64,000 nucleotides of DNA from JAJPHF01 sp035293805 (GCA_035293805.1 DATGMD010000067.1:1-64000), one strand, 5' to 3'; numbered from the stretch's first letter, positions 1 through 9,201 are shown. Made by a program: numbers and translations. The notes: a model not told the origin generated them from the sequence alone.

Positions 1-1
1 G

Positions 2-859
2 CGCGCCATCACGGACCAGAACGGCACGCTGGTCCAGAACTACCGTTACGACCCCTCGGGCGTCCAGACCGCCGCGGGCACGAGCCCGCAGAGCCTGGGC
101 TACACGGGTGAGCCGCAGGACCCGGACAACGGCCTTGTCTATCTGCGCGCGCGGAGCTATGATCCGGCGATCGGGCGCTTCCTGGAGCGGGACAGCCTGC
201 TGCCGGACCCGAAGCAGCCGGACTCCCTGAACCGGTATACATATGCAGGCAACAACCCGATTAGCCGGACTGATCGCAGCGGTCACTGTTTTGATCCAGA
301 GCCGATGGCGGTAGGGCCCCGCTACTGTATTGAGAATTTCATTCCCACTGCGTGGTCTTGCCTACTGGTGGTCTTCTGCTTCGGTGGCGACAACAGGGGA
401 CCATATCCATATGTCTATCCTATTGACCAAGGATTCAGAATTCGACAGTTCATTTACTCGGACGGGTCATATTATTCACAGTATGGCTTCACAACTTGCT
501 GCTTGGGTGCAGTGCAACAGGGCGGACCTCCGATCTTGTCATCTGGCACGCCATGTTCCGGCGGAGCATATGGCCCGCCAGACGTCCGCATGATCTATGC
601 GTCATGTTCCGGGAGCGTCGGGTTTTCGGGGGGGTTCGCCCCACCGATTGTGACCCAATTTAGAATACTTGAGCAAAACGGTGTCGCATCCGTCGTTAGC
701 GCGTTCGGGACGCCATATCCTTCGACCGAAGTATGGCAGTACGGCGCACCGGACGGGACGGTACCTGTCTTCTACCACGAAGCGACTCCGCTAGGCCCTG
801 GCTCGCTTTTCTTCCCAGGTCCACTGTCGCCGTCAGAACTGCCCGATTGGGAACAATGA
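2..859 (+). CDS. Rhs/YD-repeat protein, C-terminal part (5' end outside window)
   Basis: The reading frame is open from the first bases, so only the last 285 residues are visible. Residues 1-95 are the typical Rhs core end: YRYDPSG, an ARSYDPAIGRFLERD block and RYTYAGNNPI, followed by the DRSGH boundary after which Rhs tips diverge. Residues 96-285 are a unique tip rich in Gly, Tyr, Ser and Cys (CC, CSG and several paired Cys) with no toxin motif I recognise. In known Rhs systems the core forms a shell around a variable tip that is often toxic. The core DNA at about 9-260 is repeated, with substitutions, at about 2499-2750 in the second Rhs copy. The stop is TGA at 857. The tip could be a toxin, an adhesin tip or non-toxic; I cannot tell. 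Confidence 0.85.
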   Translation, partial: RAITDQNGTLVQNYRYDPSGVQTAAGTSPQSLGYTGEPQDPDNGLVYLRARSYDPAIGRFLERDSLLPDPKQPDSLNRYTYAGNNPISRTDRSGHCFDPEPMAVGPRYCIENFIPTAWSCLLVVFCFGGDNRGPYPYVYPIDQGFRIRQFIYSDGSYYSQYGFTTCCLGAVQQGGPPILSSGTPCSGGAYGPPDVRMIYASCSGSVGFSGGFAPPIVTQFRILEQNGVASVVSAFGTPYPSTEVWQYGAPDGTVPVFYHEATPLGPGSLFFPGPLSPSELPDWEQ

Positions 860-908
860 TTTCAAGAGACTGCCAACATGACGTGGTATTGCGTCACCGG
901 AGGAAACA

Positions 909-1517
909 TTGATACAACGGGTTGTGCATCGCGCCTTCCGGCCAGTACTAGTAACACTGGCGGTTCTCACTAGCCTTTTTGTTGCGTGTCTGGCGTATGG
1001 CCAGACATCCTGGCCGATACTATTGTGGGAGATACCTGGGGATTATGTGGGGTGGGTAGTGGCGCAGTGGGATACGCCAGAATGCGGACCGTTGGAGTTT
1101 CGTGGTTTTGCCTTAATTGTGCCGGTAGATGCGTCAGGATGTGTCTGAACTTCCTCCTCGCCATCCGGGGGATGGCAATATCATATCTACGAATACGTCT
1201 ACTCTAATGGAGAGCGGACTAGATTGCTGCCAACCGGATATGGCGGTGGTGGTCAAATTTGGTATGGGAGCTTTGTGCCCAGACAAACGTTGCAGCCGTT
1301 TCCCCGTAGCTCTATATTCGTTGGTACCGAGGACGACTTTCGGAGTAGTGTGGGCACCGGCCTACGGCCAGGCCAGCAAGTACCGTATGCACCGACACAG
1401 GCATCATCGACGCTGTCGCCATCAGCCGCGCCGGTTTCCAGTTTACAGGCGGCTTCGCAGAATAGTTGGGTACCTACCCACCTGCACGGCGCAGCGTCCG
1501 CCGGCCGACGCGCTTGA
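909..1517 (+). pseudogene. Small exported protein gene interrupted by an in-frame TGA
   Basis: A GGAGG at 899-903 lies 5 bases before a TTG start at 909. The first 79 codons give a signal-peptide-like segment (hydrophobic residues about 11-31, ending ACLAYGQ). The frame stops at TGA 1146-1148, then continues without further stops to TGA 1515. The downstream stretch reads naturally, for example WQYHIYEYVYSNGERT just after the stop, and IWYGSF, so it looks like the rest of the same gene. It lies 50 bases after the first Rhs tip, where immunity or orphan tip genes are usually found. TGA is the ordinary stop elsewhere here, so a nonsense mutation is the simplest reading; a short secreted protein of 79 residues is the alternative. 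Confidence 0.55.
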
Positions 1518-1549
1518 CAGCCGCGTAGGCGCGGGGCCACCATGCGGGC

Positions 1550-1719
1550 ATGTCGGATGAGGAGCTGCGCCGGCTGAGCCCTGACGAAGTGGTCGCCTTC
1601 GTGCGCCGGCTGGAAGGGCTGCTGGCCGCAGCCGAAGCGCGGATTGTCGCCCTGGAGGACGAACTGACGCGCCGTGGGGGCCACCGAAGACGCCGAGAAT
1701 TCTTCGACGCCGCCGGCCG
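1550..1719 (+). pseudogene. IS66-type transposase, degraded N-terminal remnant
   Basis: From ATG 1550 the product reads MSDEELRRLSPDEVVAF, then a coiled-coil stretch EARIVALEDELTRRGG. This is the usual N-terminal leader of IS66-family transposases, which continues as GGPPKTPENSS plus PPS. Here PPKTP is found in one frame and AENSSTPP in another, so about two single-base losses between 1675 and 1700 have destroyed it. Immediately afterwards, at about 1700, the sequence changes into an Rhs core. No inverted repeats or other IS66 genes are visible, so only the left coding edge of an old insertion remains. The assignment rests on the motif pattern alone. Confidence 0.5.
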
Positions 1720-3409
1720 CCTCACCGGCCTCAGCGATTGGGGGGGCGCTCCACCGGCTACGCCTACCGCGCGGATGGCAAATTGGCCCAGACCACCAAC
1801 TTCAACAACACGCTGCAGACCTACGACTACGACAACGCGGGGCGCACGACGAGCGTCACCAACCAGCACAGCGACGGCCGGACGATCACGCAGGATCTGT
1901 ACACGCTCGACGGGCTGGGGAACCCGACCACCACCACCGTGAACGCCGAGTTCAACCCGACCTTCGACACGCTGACCTATCAGTATGACGGACTGAACCG
2001 GCTGCAGCACTTCAACGCCGCGTACGGCCCGACCGGCACGCTCGACTACACCTATGACACCGCGAACAACCGGCAGACGCTGAACCAGAACGGCGTCGTG
2101 ACCGTCTACAGCTACGACGGTGCCGACCGCCTGCTCACGATCAACGACCAGCCGACCGCCAGCGACAACGACGGCAACCTGCAGAATCGGCCGGGGTTCA
2201 CCTACCAGTACGACCAGGCGGATCGCCTCACGCAGGTGACCGTCGGCACCGGGAACACCTCCTGCACGGGGCACTCCGTCTACGACGGGGACGGCCGCCG
2301 CATCAGCCACATCAACACCGGGACCTGCCGCGCCAACGGCCACACCTACGTGGACGACGTGAGTGGCTCGCTGCCGCAGCTCCTCGAAGACGGCTCGCTC
2401 TACTACATCCGCGGGATGGGGCTGGCGTACAGCGTCGATCTGACGAGCAGCGTCGCGAGCGTCTTCCATACCGACCGCCGTGGCTCGGTGCGCGCCCACG
2501 GACCAGAACGGGGTGCTGGCGCAGAGCTACCAGTACGATCCGTCGGGCGTCCAGACGGCCGCGGGCACCACCCAGCAGAGCCTGGGCTTCACGGGCGAGC
2601 CGCAGGACCCGGACAACGGCCTTGTCTACCTACGCGCGCGGAGCTATGATCCGGCTATCGGACGGTTCCTGGAGCGAGACAGCCTGCTGCCGGACCCGAA
2701 GCACCCGGACTCCTTCAACCGGTTCACGTATGCGGGCAACAACCCAAGCAGCAACAGCGACCCGAGTGGGCACCAGGGCCTGTACGGGCTTGGGTGTCTC
2801 ATCTGCGGCGGCGAGTTCGGCTTCGGCGGCTATAACGCCATGGGCTATCCGGGGTTCACTGGAGGGTTCAGCTTCCCATCTTTTGGTATGGGCTACCCGG
2901 GCTTTTTCGGCGGCTTCGGTATGGGCTACCCGGGCTTTTTCGGCGGCTTCGGCTATCCGCCATTCTATGGAGGAGCAGGCATGTCGCTGCTAAGCTTCGG
3001 CAGTGGAAATATGCCGCCCTCACCGACTTTTGCTGGCGCCCCTGCTGCGATCGCGCCCATAATGTTTGGCAATCCGTTCGATTACATCACTACCTGCGGT
3101 GGTGGCGGGATGTGGGGACTTGGCGTCTGCGGCGGTGCGCAAATCGGAGCTGGAGGCGTATATCCGCAACTGTTTGGCGGCTTCAGCACACCCGGCGCTG
3201 GGCTGACAACGCTAATGTGTCCTGGAGATCCGTCACAAGGCTGGAGCTTTGGCTTCACGGGAGCACTGCCGGGGCCTGCTAATGGAGCGCTCAGCTTTGG
3301 GTGGTCGCAATTCGGTGGCTGGGGTAGCTGCATCGGGGCCAATGTGGGTACCGGAGGAGTATCATTCATGGGTGGCTATGTAGGGCCACCCATAGACACA
3401 GGGCCATGA
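1700..3409 (+). pseudogene. Second Rhs/YD-repeat gene, frameshifted, with glycine-rich tip
   Basis: Sequence from about 1700 encodes YD repeats (FDAAGRLTGLSDW, YDYDNAGRTTS, YQYDGLNRL, YSYDGADRLL, YQYDQADRLTQV) and a core end identical in type to that at the window start. The frame shifts twice: at a run of seven G (1740-1746) and at 2496, where the other copy has two extra bases (ATC ACG against C ACG). The final frame, 2480-3409, carries the core from GVLAQSYQYDPSG to GNNPSSNSDPSG. A tip of about 210 residues follows, very rich in Gly, Phe, Tyr and Pro with a duplicated GMGYPGFFGGF unit. The 5' end is replaced by an IS66 remnant. The copy is probably a silent cassette for recombination with the intact Rhs upstream rather than an expressed gene; homopolymer sequencing error could explain the first shift only. 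Confidence 0.75.
2885..2950 (+). repeat. Perfect 33-bp tandem duplication in Rhs tip
   Basis: The 33 bases at 2885-2917 are repeated exactly at 2918-2950. They encode the 11-residue unit GMGYPGFFGGF twice; a third, diverged unit GYPPFYGG follows. The length is a multiple of three, so the duplication keeps frame. Exact identity at the DNA level suggests a recent slippage event. Confidence 0.9.
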
Positions 3410-3477
3410 CAGCATACCTGATTTCTAGAGTGGTCCTGTGGCCGATCCCAACATTGTGATTTAACCCGTGGGCCATT

Positions 3478-3511
3478 GCGCGGCCGCCGGAGCTGCGGCC
3501 GCAGGGTTTTT
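3478..3511 (+). terminator. Rho-independent terminator after the Rhs locus
   Basis: Two GCGGCCGC blocks separated by seven bases can form a GC stem and are followed by GGG and five T (3507-3511). The site lies about 70 bases past the stop of the second Rhs copy and upstream of a gene on the opposite strand. Because GCGGCCGC is self-complementary, the exact fold is ambiguous. Confidence 0.5.
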
Positions 3512-3679
3512 GGCGGACTCGATCATATGCTGCGGCCGCCCCAGAGAGTACCTGATGGGTGGCACCACGGCGGACAGCTTCCCGCTGGCTATAATGCTGG
3601 GCGGTGTAGCATGTGGGTATATCCAACAACCCACGCTCAATATGCAAAAAAAGCCCACCCAGTGACATGTAGATCGTAT

Positions 3680-3997
3680 TTACTTGAATGCAGCATATAC
3701 AAAGAAGCCGCCCAGTAGTATCAGGTAGAATCCGACAAACAACAAGACGCCACTGTTTATATCGCGCGTTGGCAGTCCAATCTTTTCGCGCGCTTCACGC
3801 ATAAACGTCGCATCTTCGTTTCTGAAGTAAATGAACTGCATACCCATCAGCAATGCGATGCAGCCGAATGGAAGTGTCCACCAGTGCGGTGGGTTATGTC
3901 CAGTTGCGCTCGACCAAATAAACATTCCGCTCAATGTGAGAACCCAGGCAAGAAGGAGCCCGGCCAATGTGAATCGTGCTGGACGGTGTGAGCGCAT
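3680..3997 (-). CDS. Small three-helix membrane protein, unknown function
   Basis: The 105-residue product begins MRSHRPARF and has three hydrophobic segments: about residues 8-27 (LAGLLLAWVLTLSGMFIW), 38-53 (LPFGCIALLMGMQFIY) and 82-103 (SGVLLFVGFYLILLGGFFVYA). Between the second and third lies a charged loop, EDATFMREAREKIGL. I chose ATG 3997 because AGGTGG lies about 10 bases upstream; a GTG 18 bases earlier is the alternative. It stands alone between the Rhs locus and a gene on the other strand. I do not recognise a family. Confidence 0.65.
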   Translation of the reverse strand: MRSHRPARFTLAGLLLAWVLTLSGMFIWSSATGHNPPHWWTLPFGCIALLMGMQFIYFRNEDATFMREAREKIGLPTRDINSGVLLFVGFYLILLGGFFVYAAFK

Positions 3998-4511
3998 AAG
4001 TATTGTCCACCTCACTGTTTTGAGTTCGGAGTTATGACCTCAAGGTCCGAGGCGACTGGTGCTACACTGCCTGGATCAATTTAGGAGCCTGCGCTCGGTT
4101 CGCAAGGTAGGGCGAACACGCCATACCCTGGCTACTGCAGGTCTACTGTCTACGTATTGGCTACGAGCGGCAGGCCGATATCCATCTCGCCATCCTGACT
4201 CTCGCCTGTGTTCTTGTTCAGCGGAAGCCACACGTCACTTTGCCTTGGACCATCGAGTAGCACGGCACCTGCCCAAGTCATCGCTCGTCGGCAGCATGGC
4301 GAGGTCGTAGAGAATGACGAACCAGTTTGGATGGTACCGGGCCGATTGCTGACCTGTCCAATATACACACCCCCAGCGGCGCACGTAACAGGAGAGCGTG
4401 TACTTTCCTATAGTGTAATACCAGGTCCGTGGCCTTGAGAAATTGTGTCCGGATGTCAGGGCTATGGATAACGTTGAACGAACTAAGCCGCCACATCGTG
4501 GAGGTGCATAT
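3998..4511. other. Intergenic region with no convincing gene
   Basis: This 514-base stretch separates two divergent genes and so must hold both promoters. It is less GC-rich than the rest. Short minus-strand frames between 4150 and 4560 have fairly natural composition (for example VSNRPGTIQTGSS), but they overlap one another in different frames and none has a ribosome site, so a decayed gene is possible. The only clear signal is the GGAGG at 4499-4504 that belongs to the next gene. Confidence 0.4.
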
Positions 4512-5870
4512 ATGCAACCGGTTCCAGTACGCCGCGCCGTGCTTGCCTTGATAATCACGCTCGTGATTGCGATCGGCCCAGCCTATTCTAGCATGGCCAG
4601 TTCTGTTGGTCAGAGCGGCCCCTCTCCAACCCCCGAATACTTTCTCATGCGCGGTGTGCAGCGCGCTATGGCTAGTGACTACAGTGGTGCTGCGGATGAC
4701 TTCACCGAAGCGCTGCGTCTCAATCCTGACTATACCGACGCCTACCTGGCTCGTGGTGAGGCGCGGCGCGCGCTGGAGGATTATGACGGCGCGCTGGCAG
4801 ACTTTACCCAGGCGCTGACCATTAGGCCGGATCTTACCACTGCCTATGTCTACCGCGGAATAGTCCTAGCTCAGTTGATGGACCTGCATGGCGCCATCGA
4901 CGATTTTACTCAGGCGCTCCAGCTGGCCCCATCCCTGGCTGAGGCAAACGTCTTACGGGGCGAGGCCCGAATGGCGCTGCTTGCCCTGCCCGAGGCAGTA
5001 GTGGATTTCCAGGTCGCCTTGCAGGCACGCCCGGACCTCGCCGAGGCCCACGCCAGCCTGGGAGGGGCGTACGTGATGCAGGGGAACTTCGACGCCGCCA
5101 TGCCCGAGCTCGACGGGGCGGTTGAGCTGAGCCCGACAACCGCGTGGGTCTACCGGGCCCGGGGGGCAGCATACATGGCCCAGGGGGACGCCGCCATAGC
5201 CATCCAGGACTTCAGCCGGGCGATACAGCGGGCACCCGAGTTTGCGGCCCTCTATGTCGACCGAGGATTGGCACGCAACCGCTTAGGCGATACTACGGCC
5301 GCGGCCGAGGACGTGCAGCGCGCTGTGGATCTCTACCAAGCACAAGGGAACGCGATAGGTCACCAGACGGCCCTCGGCGCCCTCCGCCTGATACGCGACC
5401 GCCCGCCTGCTGGTACAGCCGAGTCCGCTCCTGCAGTGAGTGCCACGGATGCGCTTACTCCAGCGGGGGTGCGAGAACAGTTCTTCGCGGCCAGAAATCA
5501 CGGCGACGTGGCAGCCATGCTCGCCCTATTTACAGATGACGCCGTGCTCGAAGGCGTCCCGGGTACCCGAGCCGTTGGCCGACCGGCGATCCAACAGGTA
5601 CTCGAAACCGATGCGGTGAGTGGCACGCGGATCACGGTCCTGGACGCCCAGGTGGCCGGTAATGCCGAGACCGGCCACTACGAGGACCGGGCGGACGCTG
5701 TGCAAGCGAGCGGCGCGGATCGGATCAGGGGGTCCTACCGGCTGGAGACGCGCGATGGCCGGATCGCTCTCTATCATGAGGAGGCGGATTTCAGCGATCC
5801 GCAGACGGTACAGTATCTGCGAGCCGGCATGCGCGTGGTCATGCCGCCGACCTCCCAGGATACGCGATAG
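4512..5870 (+). CDS. Exported TPR protein with C-terminal SnoaL-like domain
   Basis: The 452-residue protein starts with a signal-type segment (VRRAVLALIITLVIAIGPAYSS). Seven consecutive tetratricopeptide repeats follow, from about residue 42 to 290, each with the A/G-Y/A-DF-AL-P pattern (for example YDGALADFTQAL). After a short linker, residues about 320-440 read like a SnoaL/NTF2-type fold: VREQFFAARNHGDVAAMLAL, FTDDAVLEG, AVGRPAIQQ. TPRs mediate protein contacts; NTF2-like domains bind small ligands or serve as dimer scaffolds. ATG 4512 is preferred over ATG 4443 because GGAGG lies 8 bases before it and the signal segment begins there. The fusion of the two domains on an exported protein has no function I can name. 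Confidence 0.85.
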   Translation: MQPVPVRRAVLALIITLVIAIGPAYSSMASSVGQSGPSPTPEYFLMRGVQRAMASDYSGAADDFTEALRLNPDYTDAYLARGEARRALEDYDGALADFTQALTIRPDLTTAYVYRGIVLAQLMDLHGAIDDFTQALQLAPSLAEANVLRGEARMALLALPEAVVDFQVALQARPDLAEAHASLGGAYVMQGNFDAAMPELDGAVELSPTTAWVYRARGAAYMAQGDAAIAIQDFSRAIQRAPEFAALYVDRGLARNRLGDTTAAAEDVQRAVDLYQAQGNAIGHQTALGALRLIRDRPPAGTAESAPAVSATDALTPAGVREQFFAARNHGDVAAMLALFTDDAVLEGVPGTRAVGRPAIQQVLETDAVSGTRITVLDAQVAGNAETGHYEDRADAVQASGADRIRGSYRLETRDGRIALYHEEADFSDPQTVQYLRAGMRVVMPPTSQDTR

Positions 5871-5929
5871 CGCCCGCCCACAGCGTGCCCAGGGTAACCC
5901 CGATGCTCGTCGTACGTCAGCGCCCGATG

Positions 5930-7300
5930 CTATTCTGGGCTCGCACCGATCAGTCGCGCGTCCAGGACTTGCGCGAGCTGGACGGTGGCCTCGAGCGGAG
6001 GCACCGATCCCATCGCCACACTCGTTAGCGACCCGTACATCCCGCCGCGGCGGAAGAGCACGTAGGCAATGCTGGCTAACGGGGCGCCGCCCTGCGCATC
6101 GAGCAGCGCGAGCCGGCCGTCGCGCCAGCCCGGTCTACCGGCGATCACCGTCCCCGTGGCCAGCTGCATCGTGTAGGCTCGGCTCTCATCTCCCACTGGC
6201 GCCGTGTCGACCGGCGTGAGGGCGGTGAGCGATGGGGTACGCTCCATCCGACTCTGCACGCCGGCTGCCACCGCATCCAGACCCGGATCGGTGTTTGGCG
6301 CTTGGAGCGTCGCGAACACGGCCACGACCGTGCCCGCCGGCAGCAGGCGCGCGCGGTCGAGGTCGCGCGCATCGTCTCGCATGAACGTGGTAATGTAGCC
6401 GGGGGCTGTCGGGATACTCCAGGGGCCACTACCACGGGGGACCAGCCGCAGGTCGTGCGGCACGTCTGCCTCGGTGAGGCTCGCTGCCGCGAGGCGCGCC
6501 TCGGTCGATGACAGCAAGCCGGTTCCGCCCGCTGCCGACTCGTTGGTACCGCTCGGGGACCCGAACGGCAGGGTCGCGAAACCCGGCACGCGGTCTGGTG
6601 TGGTCCCAATCTCGTCGTCTTGCGAAGCGCTGTCACCTCGTCGGCCTGGTACGGCCGCCAGACCTTCCTGGACCCGCCCTTCCGCCGCCTGCGCATAGGG
6701 CAACAGCAGGTCCACCGTCGCCGGCGCGTCGGGCATAAGGAGGGACACGCCAAATAGCAAGTTGCCCGTCTTGGCGACTAGCGCGATCTCCTCCCGCGGC
6801 CAAAGCGGCCGGCGGAAGGCGCGGCTGCCCTCGCCTAGCGAGGGCGCTGGAACTTCTTCCCCGGATCCTGCGACGTTCAGCGAGCCCCGCGGATTGGCGA
6901 GTGCCTGCCCGGCTGCTTCCGCATCCGGATAGCGGGTGACGGAACTCACGAGCCGCACCGGTCCGCGCCTGGGCGCCTCTGGCAAGGCCGGGCCATCGAA
7001 GGTCCGGCTAACCGACAGCGTGCCGGCGGTGTAGACGTAGCGGATCAGTTCGTCGACCTCCGTGAACCCATCCGGAAGATCGTCAGCCCTGAGTAGCAAT
7101 TGCCGAAGGTAATTCTCTTCCTGCGCATCTTGGGCCTGGATACTCGTGGGAATATCACCATGCGCCCGAGAAGAATCCTCGCTCGCGGCTGCCCCCGCGA
7201 CCCCGAGTCCCCCGGTCCAGCCCTGCGTGCTGAGCATTACAAGCACCGCAACCGCAAGGATAGCGCCAAGCGCTCCGCGACCCAACCGACGTATTGCCAT
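5930..7300 (-). CDS. Exported protein of unknown function, 456 residues
   Basis: The product begins MAIRRLGRGALGAILAVAV, with a hydrophobic segment to about residue 28 and a likely cleavage near AGAAAS, so it is probably secreted. The mature part has two similar halves, each with a phrase of the type 'SLTEADVPHDLRLVPRG' or 'LLRADDLPDGFTEVDE' followed by an aromatic stretch and a variable-loop beta region (YTAGTLSVSRTF; YITTFMRDDARDL). This suggests a duplicated domain of about 190 residues. ATG 7300 has a G-rich ribosome site (GAGGGGGG) upstream; an ATG 24 bases earlier is less likely. It converges with the TPR gene, leaving about 60 bases between stops. I do not recognise a family. Confidence 0.75.
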   Translation of the reverse strand: MAIRRLGRGALGAILAVAVLVMLSTQGWTGGLGVAGAAASEDSSRAHGDIPTSIQAQDAQEENYLRQLLLRADDLPDGFTEVDELIRYVYTAGTLSVSRTFDGPALPEAPRRGPVRLVSSVTRYPDAEAAGQALANPRGSLNVAGSGEEVPAPSLGEGSRAFRRPLWPREEIALVAKTGNLLFGVSLLMPDAPATVDLLLPYAQAAEGRVQEGLAAVPGRRGDSASQDDEIGTTPDRVPGFATLPFGSPSGTNESAAGGTGLLSSTEARLAAASLTEADVPHDLRLVPRGSGPWSIPTAPGYITTFMRDDARDLDRARLLPAGTVVAVFATLQAPNTDPGLDAVAAGVQSRMERTPSLTALTPVDTAPVGDESRAYTMQLATGTVIAGRPGWRDGRLALLDAQGGAPLASIAYVLFRRGGMYGSLTSVAMGSVPPLEATVQLAQVLDARLIGASPE

Positions 7301-7931
7301 CCCGTCCCCCCTCGTCAATGGCACTGATACCGAATGCCTCCTGTTGGTCGTCTATCCCGGCACTCGGCGCATTCGCCAGGGCTCTCTGTGACCGGCACTG
7401 CGCTGAAGGACTGGCGGAGCGCGTAGCTCCTGCCGGCCGTGAGCCAAAGGTCGAGGCGAGCGCCCTCGCGGGGGCCGCCACGAAGCCTGCCGGTCCGCAG
7501 ATCCAGAGGCGGCATCTGCGGCCGGTTCTCATCCTACCTCACGCCACTCCTCAGCGTATAGGGCGCAGGCCGGTTCACGGAGAGAGCACTGTGCTTGTGC
7601 CTCGACTCGCCGAGGCACGACGTTTTCCGCTGCACGCGCGACGCCTACCACCGGCCTGTCGCTGTCCCTACATCTATAGAAACCGGGGTACCGGGGCCGG
7701 GCTGCTCCAACAACTGCTGCGGCCTGCCAGGATCAAAATGCCGGAGGTCCTCATAGCACCGCATAACGTCATCGAATAATATCCAGTATCCGCATTATAC
7801 GGGCGGAGATACCTGTTTGGGCGTTCTGCAAACTCAAACGATTATCCCGGCAAAGCTGAGTCGCAAAATGTGGACAACAATCACTGCCACCAAAGCTGCG
7901 CCTACTCAACGCAGTGCGGCTCCTGGCGCGA
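7301..7931. other. Intergenic region flanking a probable integrative element
   Basis: There are 630 bases without a credible gene. Open frames on both strands here lack ribosome sites and natural composition. The part at 7780-7870 is notably AT-richer (TAATATCCAGTATCCGCATT) than the surroundings. It may mark the left boundary of the inserted segment that ends near 11.3 kb, but I could not pair it with a matching sequence at the right side. Confidence 0.4.
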
Positions 7932-8243
7932 CTACGAGGTGCCTGGCGGGCGAGGGGGCGTGGCGGCTCCCGCACTGTTAGCCGCGAAGCGCCGCAAGCG
8001 GGCGCTGAGCGCGGCCGGCTCGGCGCCGATACGAGCAGCGATGGCCTGCACGTCGGCAGCCCAGTAGGCGGGCCGCGGGGGCTGGCAGAGGCGCAGCCGC
8101 ATGACGCCGGCGACGGGGCAGCCGAGCTGCGCGGCGAGCGTGGCATCGTCGTACTCGGCGAGCGCTGTGGTCAGTAGGAGCCCCGGCCGTGTGGCGAGGG
8201 CGCGCACGGTCAGGCGCCGCAAGCGCTTCTGTGCGGTAAGCAT
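7932..8243 (-). CDS. Small HTH-type DNA-binding protein candidate
   Basis: A GGGAGGA lies 5 bases before ATG 8243, giving a 103-residue product. Residues about 33-88 read like a compact helix-turn-helix domain: DDATLAAQLGCPVAGVMRL, then VQAIAARIGAEPAALSARLR. The N-terminus is basic (KRLRRLTVRALA). It sits at the edge of a segment carrying a toxin-antitoxin-like pair, an excisionase and a recombinase, so a repressor role for the element is plausible. The assignment rests on pattern only. Confidence 0.6.
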   Translation of the reverse strand: MLTAQKRLRRLTVRALATRPGLLLTTALAEYDDATLAAQLGCPVAGVMRLRLCQPPRPAYWAADVQAIAARIGAEPAALSARLRRFAANSAGAATPPRPPGTS

Positions 8244-8321
8244 CGTGTCCTCCCGCGGGATCGCCGGGGCGGGTGCGCTACCCGCCCCGGCAAGCCTTAC
8301 GCTACGTTTGCCGCCGCGGCC

Positions 8322-8693
8322 TCACCCTTGGCGGTCAGCTCGAACCGATCCCAAACCCGTGCTCTGCGGCGTGACGCGCGCCGCGGCGAGGGCCGTGTGA
8401 ACCTTCGGCAAGGTCCGCTCGATCTGCTGGGCCAGCAGGTAGCGGCTCGTCTCGCTCGGGGCGGTGAGGTAGTCGTGCAGGCGCTCTAGTAGTAGGTCCG
8501 CGGCCAGCGCGGCGGCAAAGCTCGCCTCATCGATCTGGAGCGCGTAGCGGTAGGTCGCCTCGAAGGGCAGCGCGGGGGCCGGTGTGGTACCATTGGCCGG
8601 GGGGAAGTGACCATCGCTCGCTTCATTCCTGGGCCCTCGGGCGGCTGCAACGCTCGGGGGCCGCTTCGTGCTCGGGCGCCCAGCGCCCTGCAT
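8322..8693 (-). CDS. Hypothetical protein, 123 residues
   Basis: The frame begins MQGAGRPSTKRPPSVAAARG and ends TGLGSVRADRQG. The middle is helical and natural-looking: YRYALQIDEASFAAALAADL, LLERLHDYLTAPSETSRYLL, QQIERTLPKVHTALAAARV. The first 40 residues look disordered and the ribosome site before ATG 8693 is weak, so the true start may be an internal codon. It lies 78 bases upstream of the HTH gene on the same strand and divergent from the zinc-ribbon gene. No family recognised. Confidence 0.5.
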   Translation of the reverse strand: MQGAGRPSTKRPPSVAAARGPRNEASDGHFPPANGTTPAPALPFEATYRYALQIDEASFAAALAADLLLERLHDYLTAPSETSRYLLAQQIERTLPKVHTALAAARVTPQSTGLGSVRADRQG

Positions 8694-8789
8694 CTTTGCT
8701 ATACCAAATCGTTTTGGGTGAGTCCATAGGGCAGATGCGAGATTCACGGAAACCGCTCTGCGTGATATGCTCACGGTGGAGGTAGTGCA

Positions 8790-9155
8790 ATGGCTGTAAG
8801 CGACCGCTCGCCCCTGAGCGATGCTGCCCGCGCGATGGCTGCCGCCCGCCGTGTGGTCGGACCGGTGCGCTGTGAGGAATGCGGCGCCGAGGTGATGGCC
8901 ACGACGGCGGGGCGCTACAAGCGGCGCTACTGCTCGCCGCGCTGCCGGGCGCGCGCCTACTACCGCGCCCACCGGGCCGAGCTGACCGATCGCCAGCGCG
9001 AGCGCCGGGCTGTCCGTCGCGGGGAGCTGCCCGTAGACCCCGTGCCGCTCTCGCCGAAGGAAGCGGCGATGATGGCCGCGTCGGCCGCGGATATGGCCCG
9101 CGGCGACTACCTGACGGACGCCGAGCTAGACGCCCTGCTCGCCCGCGAGGCGTGA
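8790..9155 (+). CDS. Zinc-ribbon protein, possible antitoxin of the following RelE-like gene
   Basis: ATG 8790 is preceded by GGTGGAGG. The 121-residue product holds a four-cysteine finger at about residues 29-51 (CEECG, then YCSPRC). A basic, Arg-rich helix (RAHRAELTDRQRERRAVRRG) and an acidic C-terminus (DYLTDAELDALLAREA) follow, the kind of tail antitoxins use to wrap a toxin. The stop is followed within 50 bases by a RelE-like gene on the same strand. Known RelE partners are usually RelB, PHD or HTH types; a zinc ribbon in that place is unusual. The antitoxin role is inferred from position and from the tail. Confidence 0.65.
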   Translation: MAVSDRSPLSDAARAMAAARRVVGPVRCEECGAEVMATTAGRYKRRYCSPRCRARAYYRAHRAELTDRQRERRAVRRGELPVDPVPLSPKEAAMMAASAADMARGDYLTDAELDALLAREA

Positions 9156-9201
9156 GCTGGCGCGGCCGTGGCGGCCCTGTACCGTCATTTGGCCGGCATC
9201 G

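Noticed and set aside
4150..4368. 72-residue minus-strand open frame in the intergenic region
   Set aside because: Composition is fairly natural but overlapping frames are equally so and there is no ribosome site; left as possible remnant.
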